DNA from: an uncultured Bacteroidales bacterium
GTDB lineage: Bacteria; Bacteroidota; Bacteroidia; Bacteroidales; F082
Direction of reading: 5' to 3'
DNA length: 15,140 bases
Assembly (NCBI GenBank): GCA_937884015.1
Contig: CALGBV010000271.1
Location: forward strand, 1-15,140
The notes below the pieces were generated by a model. The model made no database searches and was not told where the DNA came from. It saw only the letters and a list, made by a program, of their open reading frames with translations. Below are positions 12,274 to 15,140 of this stretch, piece by piece. The position numbers and the translations under genes are program-made. How positions within the stretch are numbered: position 1 is the first letter of the stretch; each line of letters begins with the position of its first letter.

Positions 12274-12639
12274 TTATTCTTTGGTTTTGAGCTTTTCCTG
12301 CTCTTTCACCAAACGCTTATAAACGGAGTCCGTGATTCGCTCGAGAATTGCGGGCTTTTCCGTATAATAGCGTAGGTTTTCGTTGAAAATACTGTCGGTA
12401 ATGCCGTAATGCTCAAACAGTTGATCGTAGTATAGGTTGTTGCGTCCCTGAATGTCTTCGCCTTCGGAACGGCGGAAATTCAGTTCGCCTTCAATCAGTT
12501 GGACATCAGTGAGAATGTCAATCATTTGAGTTTCGCTGAGAAGGTTTTCGGGTGGTACGACAGTATCTTTTGCGCCACAAGCCGTGAGGAAAATGACGCA
12601 AAAGTATGTGAAAACGATATGATGAAATCTCATTTTCAT
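12274..12639 (-). CDS. DUF4296 lipoprotein
   Basis: A small (121-residue) lipoprotein: basic start, hydrophobic stretch and FLTACG with Cys21 as lipidation site. The mature part begins VPPENLLSETQMIDILTDVQLIEGEL, the typical opening of the Bacteroidetes-only DUF4296 family, followed by charged helices and a C-terminal KRLVKEQEKLKTKE. Function is unknown. The start at 12639 is used; the second Met (12633) is also possible. It lies downstream of recQ on the same strand, separated by 73 bp containing a palindrome, and no promoter box is seen there, so it might be transcribed from recQ. Its stop directly abuts that of the facing lipoprotein gene. Family naming is from memory of the motif. Confidence 0.82.
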   Translation of the reverse strand: MKMRFHHIVFTYFCVIFLTACGAKDTVVPPENLLSETQMIDILTDVQLIEGELNFRRSEGEDIQGRNNLYYDQLFEHYGITDSIFNENLRYYTEKPAILERITDSVYKRLVKEQEKLKTKE

Positions 12640-12656
12640 TTATATGCCTATGGAAC

Positions 12657-12684
12657 GTAAAGACGCACGGTCGTGCATCTCTAC
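12657..12684. repeat. REP-like 28-bp imperfect palindrome between recQ and DUF4296 gene
   Basis: Arms of 13 bp, GTAAAGACGCACG (12657-12669) and CGTGCATCTCTAC (12672-12684), match at 11 of 13 positions around a 2-bp centre. TGG/CCA pairs (12652-12654 and 12687-12689) extend the symmetry after a short mismatch. Sequences of the type GTAGAGACGCACG...CGTGCGTCTCTAC are, in my recollection, dispersed in many Bacteroidales genomes. It could act as a transcript-stabilising or attenuating hairpin after recQ. No T-run follows, so a classical terminator is unlikely. Confidence 0.65.
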
Positions 12685-12712
12685 ATGCCAATAAATTATG
12701 GCTAATCTGAAC

Positions 12713-14914
<2,202 letters not shown>

Positions 14915-14918
14915 ATCC

Positions 14919-15140
14919 CTATTTGTTCACCTGGTATCTTGTGTTCCCGTTCTCGAAGAAATCGACTATCTGTCGGGCAGCCGCGAGGCCTGCGTTCAGG
15001 TTGGCCTCTGCCGTCTGTGCGCCCATCTTCTTGGGCGTCGCGAACACGCGCAGGCCGAACTGCTCCTGGAGGGAGGCGAGGTTGTCGGGAGCGACGTCAG
15101 TGACATATTTGAGGTCGGGACGCTCGCGGAGCGCCTTTTC
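14919..15140 (-). CDS. serA: D-3-phosphoglycerate dehydrogenase, C-terminal 73 residues
   Basis: First enzyme of phosphorylated serine synthesis, oxidising 3-phosphoglycerate with NAD. The visible fragment ends with a stop TAG (complement of 14919-14921) and contains RVFATPKKMGAQTAEANLNA followed by GLAAARQIVDFF and QVNK at the C-terminus. This ending is characteristic of the short (about 306-residue) SerA of Bacteroidetes that lacks an ACT domain. The 5' part is outside the window. GC content is about 60% and Glu is GAG in 4 of 5 cases, unlike most of the window but like the adjoining first 150 codons of recQ. It is 4 bp upstream of recQ, in the same direction. Confidence 0.88.
   Translation of the reverse strand, partial: EKALRERPDLKYVTDVAPDNLASLQEQFGLRVFATPKKMGAQTAEANLNAGLAAARQIVDFFENGNTRYQVNK

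Overview
The window is a compact chromosomal stretch of a Bacteroidota bacterium, most likely an anaerobic Bacteroidales species. The main evidence is the set of gene families: Bacteroidetes-type SerA, DUF4271, DUF4296, a HemD-like gene next to rnpA, and a long QueA. Promoters also fit, with -7 boxes of the form TAnnTTTG and no recognisable Shine-Dalgarno sequences. I cannot name a genus. No tRNA, rRNA, CRISPR array, prophage or insertion sequence is visible, and no gap between genes exceeds about 190 bases.

Layout from left to right. Bases 1-1565 (minus strand) carry pta followed by the 5' part of ackA, the acetate-forming, ATP-yielding end of fermentation; an octamer-phased repeat lies between them. 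A divergent promoter region (about 1637-1681) separates pta from a plus-strand run: DUF4271 membrane protein, HemD-like protein, rnpA and yidD. A 15-unit heptamer array (4040-4144) then precedes a probable operon of an S41 C-terminal processing protease, an O-antigen ligase-like membrane protein joined to it by a TGATG stop/start overlap, and cytidine deaminase (cdd). A GtrA-like membrane protein faces cdd tail to tail and is divergent from queA. After queA come a secreted lysine-rich 11-residue-repeat protein, a short-chain prenyl diphosphate synthase (minus), an unrecognised lipoprotein (plus), a DUF4296 lipoprotein (minus), a REP-like palindrome, recQ (minus) and the 3' end of serA (minus).

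Most genes are housekeeping: acetate metabolism, RNase P, membrane insertion, isoprenoids, queuosine, pyrimidine salvage, DNA repair and serine synthesis. A smaller group concerns the cell envelope: the Ctp protease, O-antigen ligase-like protein, GtrA, two lipoproteins and the secreted repeat protein.

I found no clear new multi-gene system. The most notable signals are: (1) an abrupt change of codon usage inside recQ near 14440-14462, where 11 of 11 Glu codons before the switch are GAG and the next 14 are all GAA, suggesting a recombination or assembly junction; (2) two exactly phased short-period repeat arrays (7 and 8 bp) in intergenic positions; (3) the secreted 11-residue-repeat protein behind a sigma-54-like sequence; and (4) very short or absent 5' leaders that decide several start codons.
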